The translations under genes were made by a program, and so were the position numbers. From an uncultured Chryseobacterium sp. (GTDB lineage: Bacteria; Bacteroidota; Bacteroidia; Flavobacteriales; Weeksellaceae), in NCBI GenBank assembly GCA_913778085.1, contig CAJYXJ010000042.1, forward strand, positions 41,992 to 105,991: DNA of 64,000 nt, given 5' to 3'. How positions within the stretch are numbered: position 1 is the stretch's first letter; the number at the start of each line of letters is the position of its first letter. Positions 56,365 to 64,000 of this stretch are shown in pieces. The notes under the pieces were generated by a model. That model was not told the DNA's origin and made no database searches. It worked only from the letters and a program-made list of their open reading frames with translations.

Positions 56365-56816
56365 TTAAAAATAATTATTCCAGAACCAGCCTGAAGAAGG
56401 AATATTTTTTAGCTTTTCTCTGACCGACAGATCCGTATTTATCCGGTTTTTCAGTTCTTCCGGAGTTACATTTTCCATGACAGGAACAGAAAGATAAAGC
56501 CGGTTAATATGCAGATTGCTTCTTAAACAGACCACCAGAAAGTTTTTCCCGATAAAAGTCTTTGCTTCATAAAAATCTAGCGGATTAATATCCGTCTAAG
56601 ATGGATAGATTGTCCCTCCGGTCTGAAAAGTATAAACAAAATCGCAGCCTTTTCCTCTTCCGTAAGGTTTTATTTCCTGAATGCTGCCTGCCGTATAAAG
56701 TCCTTCCGCTTTATAAAAGGTTTCGTATTTATTTGTGAACTGATCATCATAAATCAAAAGTCCTGTAATTAGAACGGCCGATAAATAAGCGGTATACTAT
56801 TTAAAAAAGCCATCAT
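56365..56816 (-). pseudogene. decayed membrane-anchored protein gene downstream of the AddA-like gene
   Basis: On the minus strand a frame starts near ATG 56816 (MMAFLNS) but must shift to read TAYLSAVLITGLLIYDDQFT and YKAEGLYTAGSIQEIKPYGR. It then meets a TAG (56596-56598). After the stop the same frame continues with DINPLDFYEAKTFIGKNFLV and SVPVMENVTPEELKNRIN, ending SSGWFWNNYF at TAA 56365-56367. So there is one frameshift and one nonsense change in about 150 codons. A hydrophobic N-terminus suggests a membrane anchor. Family not recognised. It starts two bases after the AddA-like stop, in the same operon. Confidence 0.8.
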
Positions 56817-56818
56817 GG

Positions 56819-59800
56819 TCACAGGTATATTAACTGCGTTTTCAGAACTTTCCTTCCCAGTTTTTCCAGGATATTTTTATAATTTCCGATCTGTCTTTCA
56901 TCTTTTGCCGATGGGTCACCTGTTTTGAAATCAACAACAATATAGCCTTCCTGATTTCTTAGGATACGGTCGGGGCGGTACACGCTGCTTTGTCCGTTTT
57001 CCGTAATCATAATGTCTTTTTCGTTGATAACCTCCCATTTCTCATCAAAGAATTCAGCATTTTCTGCAACGATCTGTTCCAGATTCCTGTGAATTTCTTC
57101 GCTTTCTTCAATTGTGATATGGCCTTCCAGAACATAACATTCCAGGACCTTCCGGATGTCTTTTGCGGTATTGATCTGCGACAGAAGCTCATGAACAAAA
57201 AGCCCGATCCTTACTTTTTCCACCCGCACCTGGTAATTTTTTGAGGGTGTGGCGATCTTAATGGAAGTATTTTTTTCGTTAATATTTTTTAAAGCCGGAA
57301 TATCCTTGGTTTCAAAATGGGAAGTTTTATCTTTCGAATGCTTTTTCAGCATTTCAGAATACGTTTCATAAATGTCGAATTCATCCAGGCCTTCAGGATT
57401 TTTAGATTGAAGAAAATCCAGGAGCTCAAGATTGTTTGATGTTTTATTGGCTTTCTGGATATAAAAAAACAGCTGTTCCACAGGGCGCGTAGTGGCTACA
57501 TATTGCAGGCACAGCCTGTCCACCATATTTTTATAGGCATTCTGTTTGTTGAAAATCTCAATTTCCTCATCATACACCTCAAGATTTTTACTGAACTGGT
57601 TGATATTCACGGATCTCAATGCGCTATCGGTTTTGGTTTCGAACCAATTGGTAAATTCGGCATCACGATTCTTGTTCATCATCGGGATAAAAACGACAGG
57701 AAACTCCAGCCCTTTCGCTTTGTGGATCGTCATAATCTGGATCGCATCAATATTCTCAGAAGCCTGGATCGTATAGGACGACGCCTCCTCATCCCAGTAT
57801 TTGAGAAATTCTTTGATACTTGCCCCGGCATTTTGGGTAAAGTTGAAAAGCATTTCCAGGAAGTTCAGCAGGAAATCGGTTTCTTTATTTTCCGCAGAAA
57901 ATTCGTTGATATAATATTCGATAAAATTATATAAATTAAATCTTGGGAAATTATCCTGCCTCAGCTGTAAAGCATATTTATTCTGAATAAACTGCAGCAC
58001 TTCCTCATGGCCTTCGATATCCAGGACTGCTTTCATCTCCCATGTGAAATCTGCCATATGGATTCTTCCCAGTTTGTTCAGGTAATACATCATCATGATC
58101 AGATTCGGTTTGTTTTTGGGATTGGTTTCCCACCGCAGGAATTCAACCACCGCTTTCAGCGTATTGGAAAGCTCCAGGGTAAGCCCTTTGTCGGAAATCG
58201 TTTTGATATTGGTTTCTTCTCCTTTGTATTTTACCTTAAGGCTTCCCAGCTTCTGCGAATAGCTGAAAATATCAAAATTACCGCGGCAGAGAATCGTAAT
58301 ATCGGAAAACCGGAAGCCGTTATCCAGGATCTCCTGAATATCTTTCCGCATCCTTTCGGAAGTATCGTTGTAGAAATCTTCATTGGTAAGATTTTCGATA
58401 AGGTTTACTTTTACGCGGCCATCAATCGAGGATTTCGGATTCTGTATACCGTCGGTCCCGAAAATATTTTTGTGTTCTTCAGTAAGATATTCCGAATGGT
58501 ATTTATAAAGTTCGTTATTAAACCGGACAATATTCTTGGCACTCCGCCAGTTGTCCTTCAGGACCAGCAGATCCGCCTGTTTAGGCGTTCTTTCCTTTTT
58601 GTTGATAATGTCCAGCATCAGTTTGCTTTCCCCGCCCCGGAAGCGGTAAATACTCTGTTTAGGATCGCCTACCAGCGTAAAAGAAGTATTCTCCGTAGAA
58701 ATAGAATGGTCTCTCAATGGAAGGAAATTCTGCCACTGCAGCTCCGAAGTATCCTGAAATTCGTCAAAGAAATAATGCTGAAACTGAGAGCCAACTTTTT
58801 CATAAATAAAAGCGGAAGGCTCGTTTTTAAGATTTTCATTGATTAGAATGTTGAATTTTGATAGTAACACGAGGTCATTCTCTTCCTCAATCTTTTTCAA
58901 TTCGTCCTGGATATCCTTATTCACTTTCAATGGGAGCAGGGCCGACAGGATTTTCTCCTTTTTCTGGGTTTCGATGTACAGGAGAATCAGCTGCATCCGG
59001 TTTTCCAGCAACCCGTCCAGTACTTCTAAAATTTCAGGTTCCTTGCTTTTCGATTTTGCCGAAGCACCTTTCCGGTAATTGTTTACCACAGATTCTTCTG
59101 CAGTCGTCGGAAAAGGGAATCCCGGTCTTTTCTGATGATAAAAATCCAATACTTTAGTGAAAAATCCGCCGATCCCGTTTTTGCCCTGGGCAAAATCTTC
59201 AATCTCGATATTTCTCGATCTGAACAGTTCTATAGATTTTGTGGCCAGTTCGATCGCCTGTTTTTTATTAAGAGAAATTTCCTTTCTGAGCGTATTCTTT
59301 ATATTTTCGTAATTTGAATTATCGAAATCTTTGTTATTTTTAAGATGCTCGTAATGAATATCTTTTACGAATTCTTTGGCCGATCCGTAGAGACTTTTGT
59401 TCAAATTGATCCGCTCATTGTTTTCCAGGCTGTAATCCACATAATCCATAAATGAATTGGAAATCACTTCGTTTTCCCCGATCTGGTCGAGCATTTTATC
59501 CACAGCTTCGATCAGGAAAGGCTCCGCTTCAATTTCCAGGTTGAAATTTTTAGCGAGGCCCAGTTCGTAAGAGAAACTTCTTACCAAGCGCGAATTAAAA
59601 CGGTCGATCGTCCCGATGTTTAAGGTGGAATAATTGTGGAGTACGTAATCCAGCATTTTCTTAGCCCGATGATGAAGTTCATCGATGGTTATTTTCAGGC
59701 CTTCCTCTTCAAATGCTTTCTGAATATTTTTTAAATCCCCGTTTTCCGCAAAATGATCGGCAGAGAAATTGCCGAGCCAGGTGAGGATCCTTTCCTTCAT

Positions 59801-59959
59801 CTCATTAGCTGCCTTATTGGTGAAGGTCAGTGCAAGGATATTCCTGATCGACTGCTGCTGATTAGGATACCGTAGGCAGATCATCAGGAGCCTCTGTACA
59901 AGGGCATATGTTTTCCCCGAACCTGCCGAAGCATTGATTACCGTATAAGAATTTTGCAT
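56819..59959 (-). CDS. AddA/RecB-like UvrD-family helicase-nuclease
   Basis: 1046 residues. Walker A ASAGSGKTYALVQRLL (10-25); NILALTFTNKAANEMKERIL (motif Ia); FDEFQDTSELQWQNFL (DExx box); LVGDPKQSIYRFRGGE; IQIMTIHKAKGLEFPVVFIP (motif V); and QYVATTRPVEQLFFY. The C-terminus is a PD-(D/E)XK nuclease, GYIVVDFKTGDPSAKDERQ near 1009-1027. It processes double-strand ends for recombination together with an AddB-like partner that is not in this window. Start at 59959 is ATG MQNSYTVINASAGSGKT. A decayed gene follows. Confidence 0.9.
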   Translation of the reverse strand: MQNSYTVINASAGSGKTYALVQRLLMICLRYPNQQQSIRNILALTFTNKAANEMKERILTWLGNFSADHFAENGDLKNIQKAFEEEGLKITIDELHHRAKKMLDYVLHNYSTLNIGTIDRFNSRLVRSFSYELGLAKNFNLEIEAEPFLIEAVDKMLDQIGENEVISNSFMDYVDYSLENNERINLNKSLYGSAKEFVKDIHYEHLKNNKDFDNSNYENIKNTLRKEISLNKKQAIELATKSIELFRSRNIEIEDFAQGKNGIGGFFTKVLDFYHQKRPGFPFPTTAEESVVNNYRKGASAKSKSKEPEILEVLDGLLENRMQLILLYIETQKKEKILSALLPLKVNKDIQDELKKIEEENDLVLLSKFNILINENLKNEPSAFIYEKVGSQFQHYFFDEFQDTSELQWQNFLPLRDHSISTENTSFTLVGDPKQSIYRFRGGESKLMLDIINKKERTPKQADLLVLKDNWRSAKNIVRFNNELYKYHSEYLTEEHKNIFGTDGIQNPKSSIDGRVKVNLIENLTNEDFYNDTSERMRKDIQEILDNGFRFSDITILCRGNFDIFSYSQKLGSLKVKYKGEETNIKTISDKGLTLELSNTLKAVVEFLRWETNPKNKPNLIMMMYYLNKLGRIHMADFTWEMKAVLDIEGHEEVLQFIQNKYALQLRQDNFPRFNLYNFIEYYINEFSAENKETDFLLNFLEMLFNFTQNAGASIKEFLKYWDEEASSYTIQASENIDAIQIMTIHKAKGLEFPVVFIPMMNKNRDAEFTNWFETKTDSALRSVNINQFSKNLEVYDEEIEIFNKQNAYKNMVDRLCLQYVATTRPVEQLFFYIQKANKTSNNLELLDFLQSKNPEGLDEFDIYETYSEMLKKHSKDKTSHFETKDIPALKNINEKNTSIKIATPSKNYQVRVEKVRIGLFVHELLSQINTAKDIRKVLECYVLEGHITIEESEEIHRNLEQIVAENAEFFDEKWEVINEKDIMITENGQSSVYRPDRILRNQEGYIVVDFKTGDPSAKDERQIGNYKNILEKLGRKVLKTQLIYL

Positions 59960-60115
59960 AAATAAAGTGGAATTTAAACTGCAAGTTAGCTAATTTTTAG
60001 ATCAAATTTTAACAATTTCGCATCTGTATTTAACAGTTTTAAAAATAAAATTCCAAAAGAAATCCTAAAACGCGTTAACTGTGGTTAAACTTATGGTTTA
60101 GTATAAAAATAGCTT

Positions 60116-60123
60116 TAGTTTTG
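60116..60123 (+). promoter_or_regulatory. -7 promoter box for the first regulatory-like paralogue
   Basis: TAGTTTTG fits TAnnTTTG. It covers the TTG at 60121, so that codon cannot be the start; the GTG at 60142 is preferred. Confidence 0.55.
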
Positions 60124-60141
60124 TCTAATAAAAAACTGTCC

Positions 60142-60888
60142 GTGAAAATTAAACTATTCTTTATTTTATTTACCGTTTTTTTTATCAACATCAGTGCCCA
60201 GGATTACCTCTTCGGGAAAATTACTTCTGAAGACAACAATGAAATGCCGGATGTTACCGTCATCAATATCCGAACGGACGAAAGAGTACTAAGCAACCGC
60301 GACGGGCATTTTATGATTTCAGGACGGGCCGGGGATGAGCTCCGTTTTATAAGGACCGGCTATGAAAGGACCAACAAGAAAGTAACCCGGGAAAATATAA
60401 CATCTTCTCTTAATGTGACTTTAGTAAGGGCTGCCGAGCTTATCGCAGAAGTGGAAATCAAAAAAAATCTTACAGGAGATCTGAAAACGGATTCCAAAAA
60501 CCTGAATGCTCCCAGAAAGGTTGAAAAGCTGAAAAGCGATTTGGCAGTCTATATGTCCCAGAAATCCGATCCGCGGATCATGGCGGCAAAGCCGGGAGAA
60601 TTTGTACAGCCGAAAGGCCAGGGTTTTTCTGTCGGTAAAGTAAAAGATAAATGGGACGATCTGGATTTTGCGAATTACCTTATCTATGCCTTAGGGGAAA
60701 AATATTTTACGGACCTGAAAATCGATAAAACGTTTATCCAGCATTTCATTTATTACGTTTTCGCCGGAGGCTTCGAACGTAAGAATATCCTGAAATACGG
60801 TTTCTGCAGCGATGCCGACCTGATGAGGTTTCAGCGGGCGGTATTGGTTAGAATTTCATCATACAGGGCACCGCAAACTCAAAAATAA
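60142..60888 (+). CDS. secreted carboxypeptidase-regulatory-like domain protein (paralogue 1)
   Basis: 248 residues from GTG 60142, chosen because it opens a signal peptide (VKIKLFFILFTVFFINISAQ) and lies downstream of the promoter box. A TTG at 60121 is rejected. Residues ~22-95 form a carboxypeptidase-regulatory-like beta domain: GKITSEDNNEMPDVTVINIR, VLSNRDGHFMISGRAGDELR, FIRTGYER. A helical remainder of unknown role follows. Paralogue at 60895. No TonB receptor is attached, unlike most such domains in Bacteroidota. Confidence 0.8.
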   Translation: MKIKLFFILFTVFFINISAQDYLFGKITSEDNNEMPDVTVINIRTDERVLSNRDGHFMISGRAGDELRFIRTGYERTNKKVTRENITSSLNVTLVRAAELIAEVEIKKNLTGDLKTDSKNLNAPRKVEKLKSDLAVYMSQKSDPRIMAAKPGEFVQPKGQGFSVGKVKDKWDDLDFANYLIYALGEKYFTDLKIDKTFIQHFIYYVFAGGFERKNILKYGFCSDADLMRFQRAVLVRISSYRAPQTQK

Positions 60889-60894
60889 GTTTTG

Positions 60895-61674
60895 ATGAAA
60901 TCCGGATTATCCATTATACTGCTTTTTATATTTGTGCATCTAATCTCACAGCAGAAAATTTCGGGAAAAATCACCGATGAGGATGGGGTTGCCTTACCGG
61001 CAGTAACGGTCATGAATATGGCTTCAGACCGGAAAGCCTATACTGCCGACGACGGCTCTTTTGCTATTGAAATCGCTTCGCCGGACGATGAGATACGGTT
61101 TGTACGAAATGGTTTTGAAAGAGCCTCTATAAAGGCATTGTACGGCATCAACAAAGAATTGAACATCAGGCTTACCAGAGTTGCGCAGGAAATTGAAGAA
61201 GTGAAAGTCGCTAAAATTACCGGGGATATTGCTAAAGATTCGAGAGCGGTTGCCAAAACGGATCAGTCGCAGATCGTAGAAGATGCGGTAGGGCTTCCAC
61301 AGCCGGTGGGCAAAATGCGGGAAGCACCGGCAGATGTAAAGCAGGTGCTGATTCCGATACTTTTGGGGAACCTGAATGTGCAGGGGCTGTATGACCTTGT
61401 CAGCGGCGATGCGCGGAGAATGAAGCGGCAGTACCGCTACGACGATCTCCAGGAAGATATTGCATGGATCAGGGACCGCGTAGAAGATGAATATTTTATT
61501 AAGGAAGGAATTCCGGCTGAACGTATCTCCGAATTTATCGAATTTGCATTTATCAGTAAGCCTCAGTCCAGAACTTTCGTAAGAGCTAAAAATTTAACCG
61601 GTGCTCTTTCAAGAATGGAAGATGCTTTTCCTGTTTTCCTGAAAAGGCTGAAAGAATCCAAAACAGAAAAATAA
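60895..61674 (+). CDS. secreted carboxypeptidase-regulatory-like domain protein (paralogue 2)
   Basis: 259 residues from ATG 60895; the reading frame extends to a TTG at 60892, rejected. Signal peptide ~1-19 (LLFIFVHLISQ), then GKITDEDGVALPAVTVMNMA, AYTADDGSFAIEIASPDDEI and FVRNGFERA, matching paralogue 1. The C-terminal helical part also aligns loosely (LIPILLGNLNVQGLYDLVSG). Six bases separate it from paralogue 1, so one transcript. Terminator follows. Confidence 0.8.
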   Translation: MKSGLSIILLFIFVHLISQQKISGKITDEDGVALPAVTVMNMASDRKAYTADDGSFAIEIASPDDEIRFVRNGFERASIKALYGINKELNIRLTRVAQEIEEVKVAKITGDIAKDSRAVAKTDQSQIVEDAVGLPQPVGKMREAPADVKQVLIPILLGNLNVQGLYDLVSGDARRMKRQYRYDDLQEDIAWIRDRVEDEYFIKEGIPAERISEFIEFAFISKPQSRTFVRAKNLTGALSRMEDAFPVFLKRLKESKTEK

Positions 61675-61699
61675 AACCGGAGCCTATTGCTCCGGTTTT
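61673..61699. terminator. terminator between paralogue 2 and the GNAT gene
   Basis: AAAACCGGAGC and GCTCCGGTTTT, a perfect 11-bp stem with loop CTATT. Convergent genes on both sides suggest bidirectional use. Confidence 0.9.
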
Positions 61700-61702
61700 G
61701 TA

Positions 61703-62215
61703 TTAGTGATACACGATGTCATATATTTCATCTTTTATTTCCTTCAGGTTTTCCGGGATATAATTGGCAAGCAGCCACAATTCCATCGGGTCTTTTCCCT
61801 GTCCGTAGCTAGGTTGTACATACATTTCATCGATCAGCATAAATCCGTTTTTACGGTAAAAAGAATAGCGTCTTTGGGTTTCTTCGTTCAGGTGGCCATG
61901 CTCAATTTCCAAAATGATTCGCGGATAATTTTCAAAAAGATATTCGGTAATGGCGGATCCCAGTTTTTGATTTCTGAAGGTTTCAAAAACTTCAAAATGC
62001 TCGACGAAGGCAAAGCTGCTCAGCTCCCAGACGATCAGATAGCCGATATTCTTTGCATCATGCAGTACCGAGACGATTTTCACTTTAGGATGTGAAAAAA
62101 GCGGGCACAACTTGTTCCAGTCCCGTCTTTCATTTTCAGGAAAGGTTTTGCAGTAAGCATCAAAAATCTCCTGAACCCTGTAGTCTTCAGCGGAAGTAAT
62201 CTGTAAAAATTCCAT
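61703..62215 (-). CDS. GNAT family N-acetyltransferase
   Basis: 170 residues. NIGYLIVWELSSFAFVEHFE (beta4 region) then VFETFRNQKLGSAITEYLFE with R/Q-x-x-x-G-S/A acetyl-CoA loop near 81-92, followed by HLNEETQRRYSFYRKNGFML. Typical GNAT arrangement. Substrate unknown. It starts two bases after the PspC gene stop, at the end of a three-gene minus-strand operon. Confidence 0.9.
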   Translation of the reverse strand: MEFLQITSAEDYRVQEIFDAYCKTFPENERRDWNKLCPLFSHPKVKIVSVLHDAKNIGYLIVWELSSFAFVEHFEVFETFRNQKLGSAITEYLFENYPRIILEIEHGHLNEETQRRYSFYRKNGFMLIDEMYVQPSYGQGKDPMELWLLANYIPENLKEIKDEIYDIVYH

Positions 62216-62217
62216 AA

Positions 62218-62439
62218 TTATAAATCAAAAACATTAGGCCTTCTGGTGATGAAAATATCTTTTACCCATAGTGTGAAGGCCAGCCCCAAATAGATTAAAA
62301 AGAAGAAACCTGCCGTTGCAAACGTGGAATAGATAAAAAATACACGCAGCTTGGAAACCGGAATGCCCAATTTTGTACCTGTTCTGGTAAGGGCTCCAAA
62401 CCATTCTCTTTCCATCTTGTGGCGGATATTATCTAGCAT
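62218..62439 (-). CDS. PspC domain small membrane protein
   Basis: 73 residues. GALTRTGTKLGIPVSKLRVFFIY then AGFFFLIYLGLAFTLWV matches the PspC domain (LaGVxxGlAxyfgi followed by one membrane helix), linked in other bacteria to envelope stress. Its start overlaps the DUF2851 gene end by 11 bases. Confidence 0.88.
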   Translation of the reverse strand: MLDNIRHKMEREWFGALTRTGTKLGIPVSKLRVFFIYSTFATAGFFFLIYLGLAFTLWVKDIFITRRPNVFDL

Positions 62440-63706
62440 GTGAAGGTTCTTTTAAAAGTTTAAATCCAATACTGCAATTTAAGCAATTTTTTTCTTCACA
62501 CGAATGTTTAAAATGATAAATCAGGCTCTGGCTTTCCAGAGCGGTACTGCATTTCAGGCCCAGTGTCTTCCAGCCGTCCGTTACTGAGTTTTTCTCTGCC
62601 GGAATATTGCTGTAGAAACCGATAATCTCATCCGCGATATTTTCACGGTGGTATTTGTTATAGGTATATTTCAGTGGAAGTATGGTGTTGAGGATGATCA
62701 GTTCCATAAAATCTTTGGAAAGAACTTTGGGCTGATGGACAGGTGATATTTTTCCGAAGTTGAAGTGATCGTCCCAATACGCTGAAGCTTGTACATCCTG
62801 CAATAGATGGAACAGCTCTTCTGTCTTATTAATGCGGATGATTTTTGAAAAAAGGTTCTGATGCTCATGGTACAATCCCGCAAGCTGCGAAAGGCGGATG
62901 GTCGGGAAATTAGGCGGGCGGAGCCTTAAAAATTTCGGATGGAATGGTAAGGTGGAAATACCGAATTTGGCCCGGATAAAGTCAAATTCACGTTTCCAGA
63001 TTTTCATCTGTTCATCTTCAGGCTGCTCCAGCCATCCAGCCATGCCGAAAAACAGGGCTTCAAGCTGGGTCCTGTTCTGACGGATCTTGTTAATGATGCT
63101 GAAATCGATGCTTTTGGCCATATGCCTGAAGATAAAGGCATTTACTTTTAATCCGAAAGAGTAGGCCAGGCTGTGGAACAGTACCGCTTCAAAATTATTT
63201 TTGAACTGCGTTAAGTCCTGTTCCAGTTCCAGAGACTTTTCTTCAAGCTTTTTCAGAACATTTTGCTCATGAAAATGAACTGGGATTTTTGCCGGATCAA
63301 AAATAGGTTCGCATGGGATAAAATGTGTTCCGCTGATCAGCTTTTCATATTTCCTGAAAACATCCTGGTCAATATAATCCTTCAGCTCCAGCGTAGTGAT
63401 GTTTAGCTCATTCAGCTCTGTAATGTCTACATCGTGCTGAAAAACGACATGGAGGATGATATTCCGGTAATTCGGATCGATGGAGTGGTTATGGAAAATC
63501 CAGTCGGAGGATTTAATGTGCAATTCGATATTTCCTGCGAAAACCACCCCTTTTATTTTAATTTTCCCAGCTAAAAAGTCCGGTCCGGAATCGGTATTCC
63601 ATTTGCCGAAGTCCAGGATTTCCACCGGATCGCCCGCCGTATTTTTAAAATCGAAACGGCTGAAAATTTTGTAGTTCCAAAGGTATTGGAGTAATTTTTC
63701 CGTCAT
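62429..63706 (-). CDS. DUF2851 family protein
   Basis: 425 residues. LLQYLWNYKIFSRFDFKNTA near 5-24, WNTDSGPDFLAGKIKIKG near 36-53, VEILDFG, NIELHIKSSDWIFHNHSIDP, ILHVVFQHD, and a late C-terminal cluster SCEEKNCLNCSIGF with Cys that may bind a metal. The motif set fits DUF2851, a conserved Bacteroidota family of unknown function. First gene of the DUF2851-PspC-GNAT operon. Confidence 0.92.
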   Translation of the reverse strand: MTEKLLQYLWNYKIFSRFDFKNTAGDPVEILDFGKWNTDSGPDFLAGKIKIKGVVFAGNIELHIKSSDWIFHNHSIDPNYRNIILHVVFQHDVDITELNELNITTLELKDYIDQDVFRKYEKLISGTHFIPCEPIFDPAKIPVHFHEQNVLKKLEEKSLELEQDLTQFKNNFEAVLFHSLAYSFGLKVNAFIFRHMAKSIDFSIINKIRQNRTQLEALFFGMAGWLEQPEDEQMKIWKREFDFIRAKFGISTLPFHPKFLRLRPPNFPTIRLSQLAGLYHEHQNLFSKIIRINKTEELFHLLQDVQASAYWDDHFNFGKISPVHQPKVLSKDFMELIILNTILPLKYTYNKYHRENIADEIIGFYSNIPAEKNSVTDGWKTLGLKCSTALESQSLIYHFKHSCEEKNCLNCSIGFKLLKEPSHAR

Positions 63707-63728
63707 AGGTGTGTTTTTTTGTGTAGGG

Positions 63729-63884
63729 CTAATTTAGGAAAATTGTGTTCCATACTCCAACATATTTATTTAGTTCATTATTGAGGTCTTTGTAGTAAGC
63801 ACCGTTAGGTACATCCTCTTTATAATCTAAAGGATATTCTTGTGACAAACAGAATTGCGATAAGACTACTGTAATTGAACTCAT
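63729..63884 (-). pseudogene. truncated small secreted-protein gene next to an insertion sequence
   Basis: Minus-strand frame of 51 residues from ATG 63884 to TAG 63729-63731: MSSITVVLSQFCLSQEYPLD, then DVPNGAYYKDLNNELNKYVG and WNTIFLN. The block YKDLNNELNKYVGVW is what I remember as the N-terminal signature of small Flavobacteriia proteins annotated DUF6705. Here the expected signal peptide is missing and the rest is cut short. The ATG overlaps the transposase stop (ATGA). I infer that the insertion sequence removed the 5' part and a second event the 3' part. Confidence 0.55.
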
Positions 63885-64000
63885 TTAAACTTTTTACTTT
63901 TCTTGAGTCCAATCACAATAAAGGCGATGTAATTTAAAGCTTTCCAACTGATTACAGTTGTATCATATCTGTTCAGCAGTGATCTGAAACTGTCCAGCCA
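63881..64000 (-). mobile_element. C-terminal fragment of a DDE transposase (runs off right edge)
   Basis: Frame open from the window edge to TGA 63881-63883: 39 residues WLDSFRSLLNRYDTTVISWK, then ALNYIAFIVIGLKKSKKFK. The pattern (LDSFRSLLxRYxTTxxxW, then NYIAFIVI and a basic end) is that of the C-terminus of IS4/IS5-type DDE transposases in Bacteroidota. The family cannot be fixed from this fragment. The inverted repeat at this end probably lies in 63850-63880. Confidence 0.7.

Noticed and set aside
58007-58846. 279-codon antisense frame within the AddA-like gene
   Set aside because: The opposite strand encodes helicase motifs throughout. The antisense frame has no start context or promoter.
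60121-60141. TTG start for the first carboxypeptidase-regulatory-like protein
   Set aside because: It lies in the promoter box, upstream of the expected transcription start.

Overview
The window looks like a chromosomal segment of a Chryseobacterium-type flavobacterium (Bacteroidota, Weeksellaceae). The evidence is low GC, no Shine-Dalgarno sites, several exact TAnnTTTG promoter boxes, type IX secretion C-termini, GLPGLI and DUF2851/DUF3817/PspC proteins, an OmpA with thrombospondin type 3 repeats, and a SAM-I riboswitch over a Met operon with a split MetH. Species is not claimed. No rRNA, tRNA, CRISPR array or prophage was seen.

Layout. 1-1.25 kb: the end of a membrane protein, then two small paralogous membrane-anchored proteins, each overlapping an upstream reading frame by TAATG. 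1.3-6.5 kb: secreted GH43 glycosidase, lipoprotein esterase and an outer-membrane barrel protein. 6.5-7.3 kb: gene-free, AT-rich, with one strong hairpin. 7.3-13.2 kb (minus): DUF3817, nadD, recJ, GH13 amylase-like protein and an ABC-F ATPase. 13.4-18.1 kb (plus): smpB, OmpA-TSP3, yebC-type regulator, LpxH-like phosphoesterase and a glycosyltransferase. 18.1-20.3 kb is an accessory patch: a frameshifted XRE regulator, a 12-bp palindromic operator, a frameshifted small secreted protein, a GLPGLI protein and a 21-bp tandem repeat that encodes coiled-coil heptads.

20.3-28.7 kb is a MoxR/DUF58 envelope locus: divergent RDD gene, then SpoIIM-like, a membrane protein, DUF4129, DUF4350, MoxR ATPase, DUF58, phosphodiester glycosidase and OsmC, closed by a strong terminator. 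28.7-33.2 kb (minus): a T9SS-sorted protein and a GH63-like glucosidase. 33.4-45.0 kb is a methionine operon behind a promoter and SAM-I riboswitch: metX, homoserine dehydrogenase with ACT domains, sulfhydrylase, a Y1 (REP-associated) transposase flanked by REP-like hairpins, MetH N-terminal part, a fatty acid desaturase, the rest of MetH, a secreted YD-like protein and metF. Together these enzymes take aspartate semialdehyde to methionine.

45.0-51.1 kb: two minus-strand proteins of unknown role, folE, a stand-alone kinase of the type found in phage/ICE polyvalent proteins, cysS and another T9SS-sorted protein. 51.2-56.3 kb: CBM20-GH77 MalQ, an Arg/Gly-rich secreted protein, a Spy-like periplasmic protein and ferritin, each followed by its own hairpin terminator. 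56.4-60.0 kb (minus): an AddA/RecB-like helicase-nuclease followed by a decayed gene. 60.1-61.7 kb: tandem carboxypeptidase-regulatory-like paralogues. 61.7-63.7 kb (minus): DUF2851-PspC-GNAT operon. 63.7-64 kb: a truncated small gene abutting the C-terminus of a DDE transposase, so an insertion sequence runs off the right edge.

Family names come from recognising motifs by eye; no database search was run.
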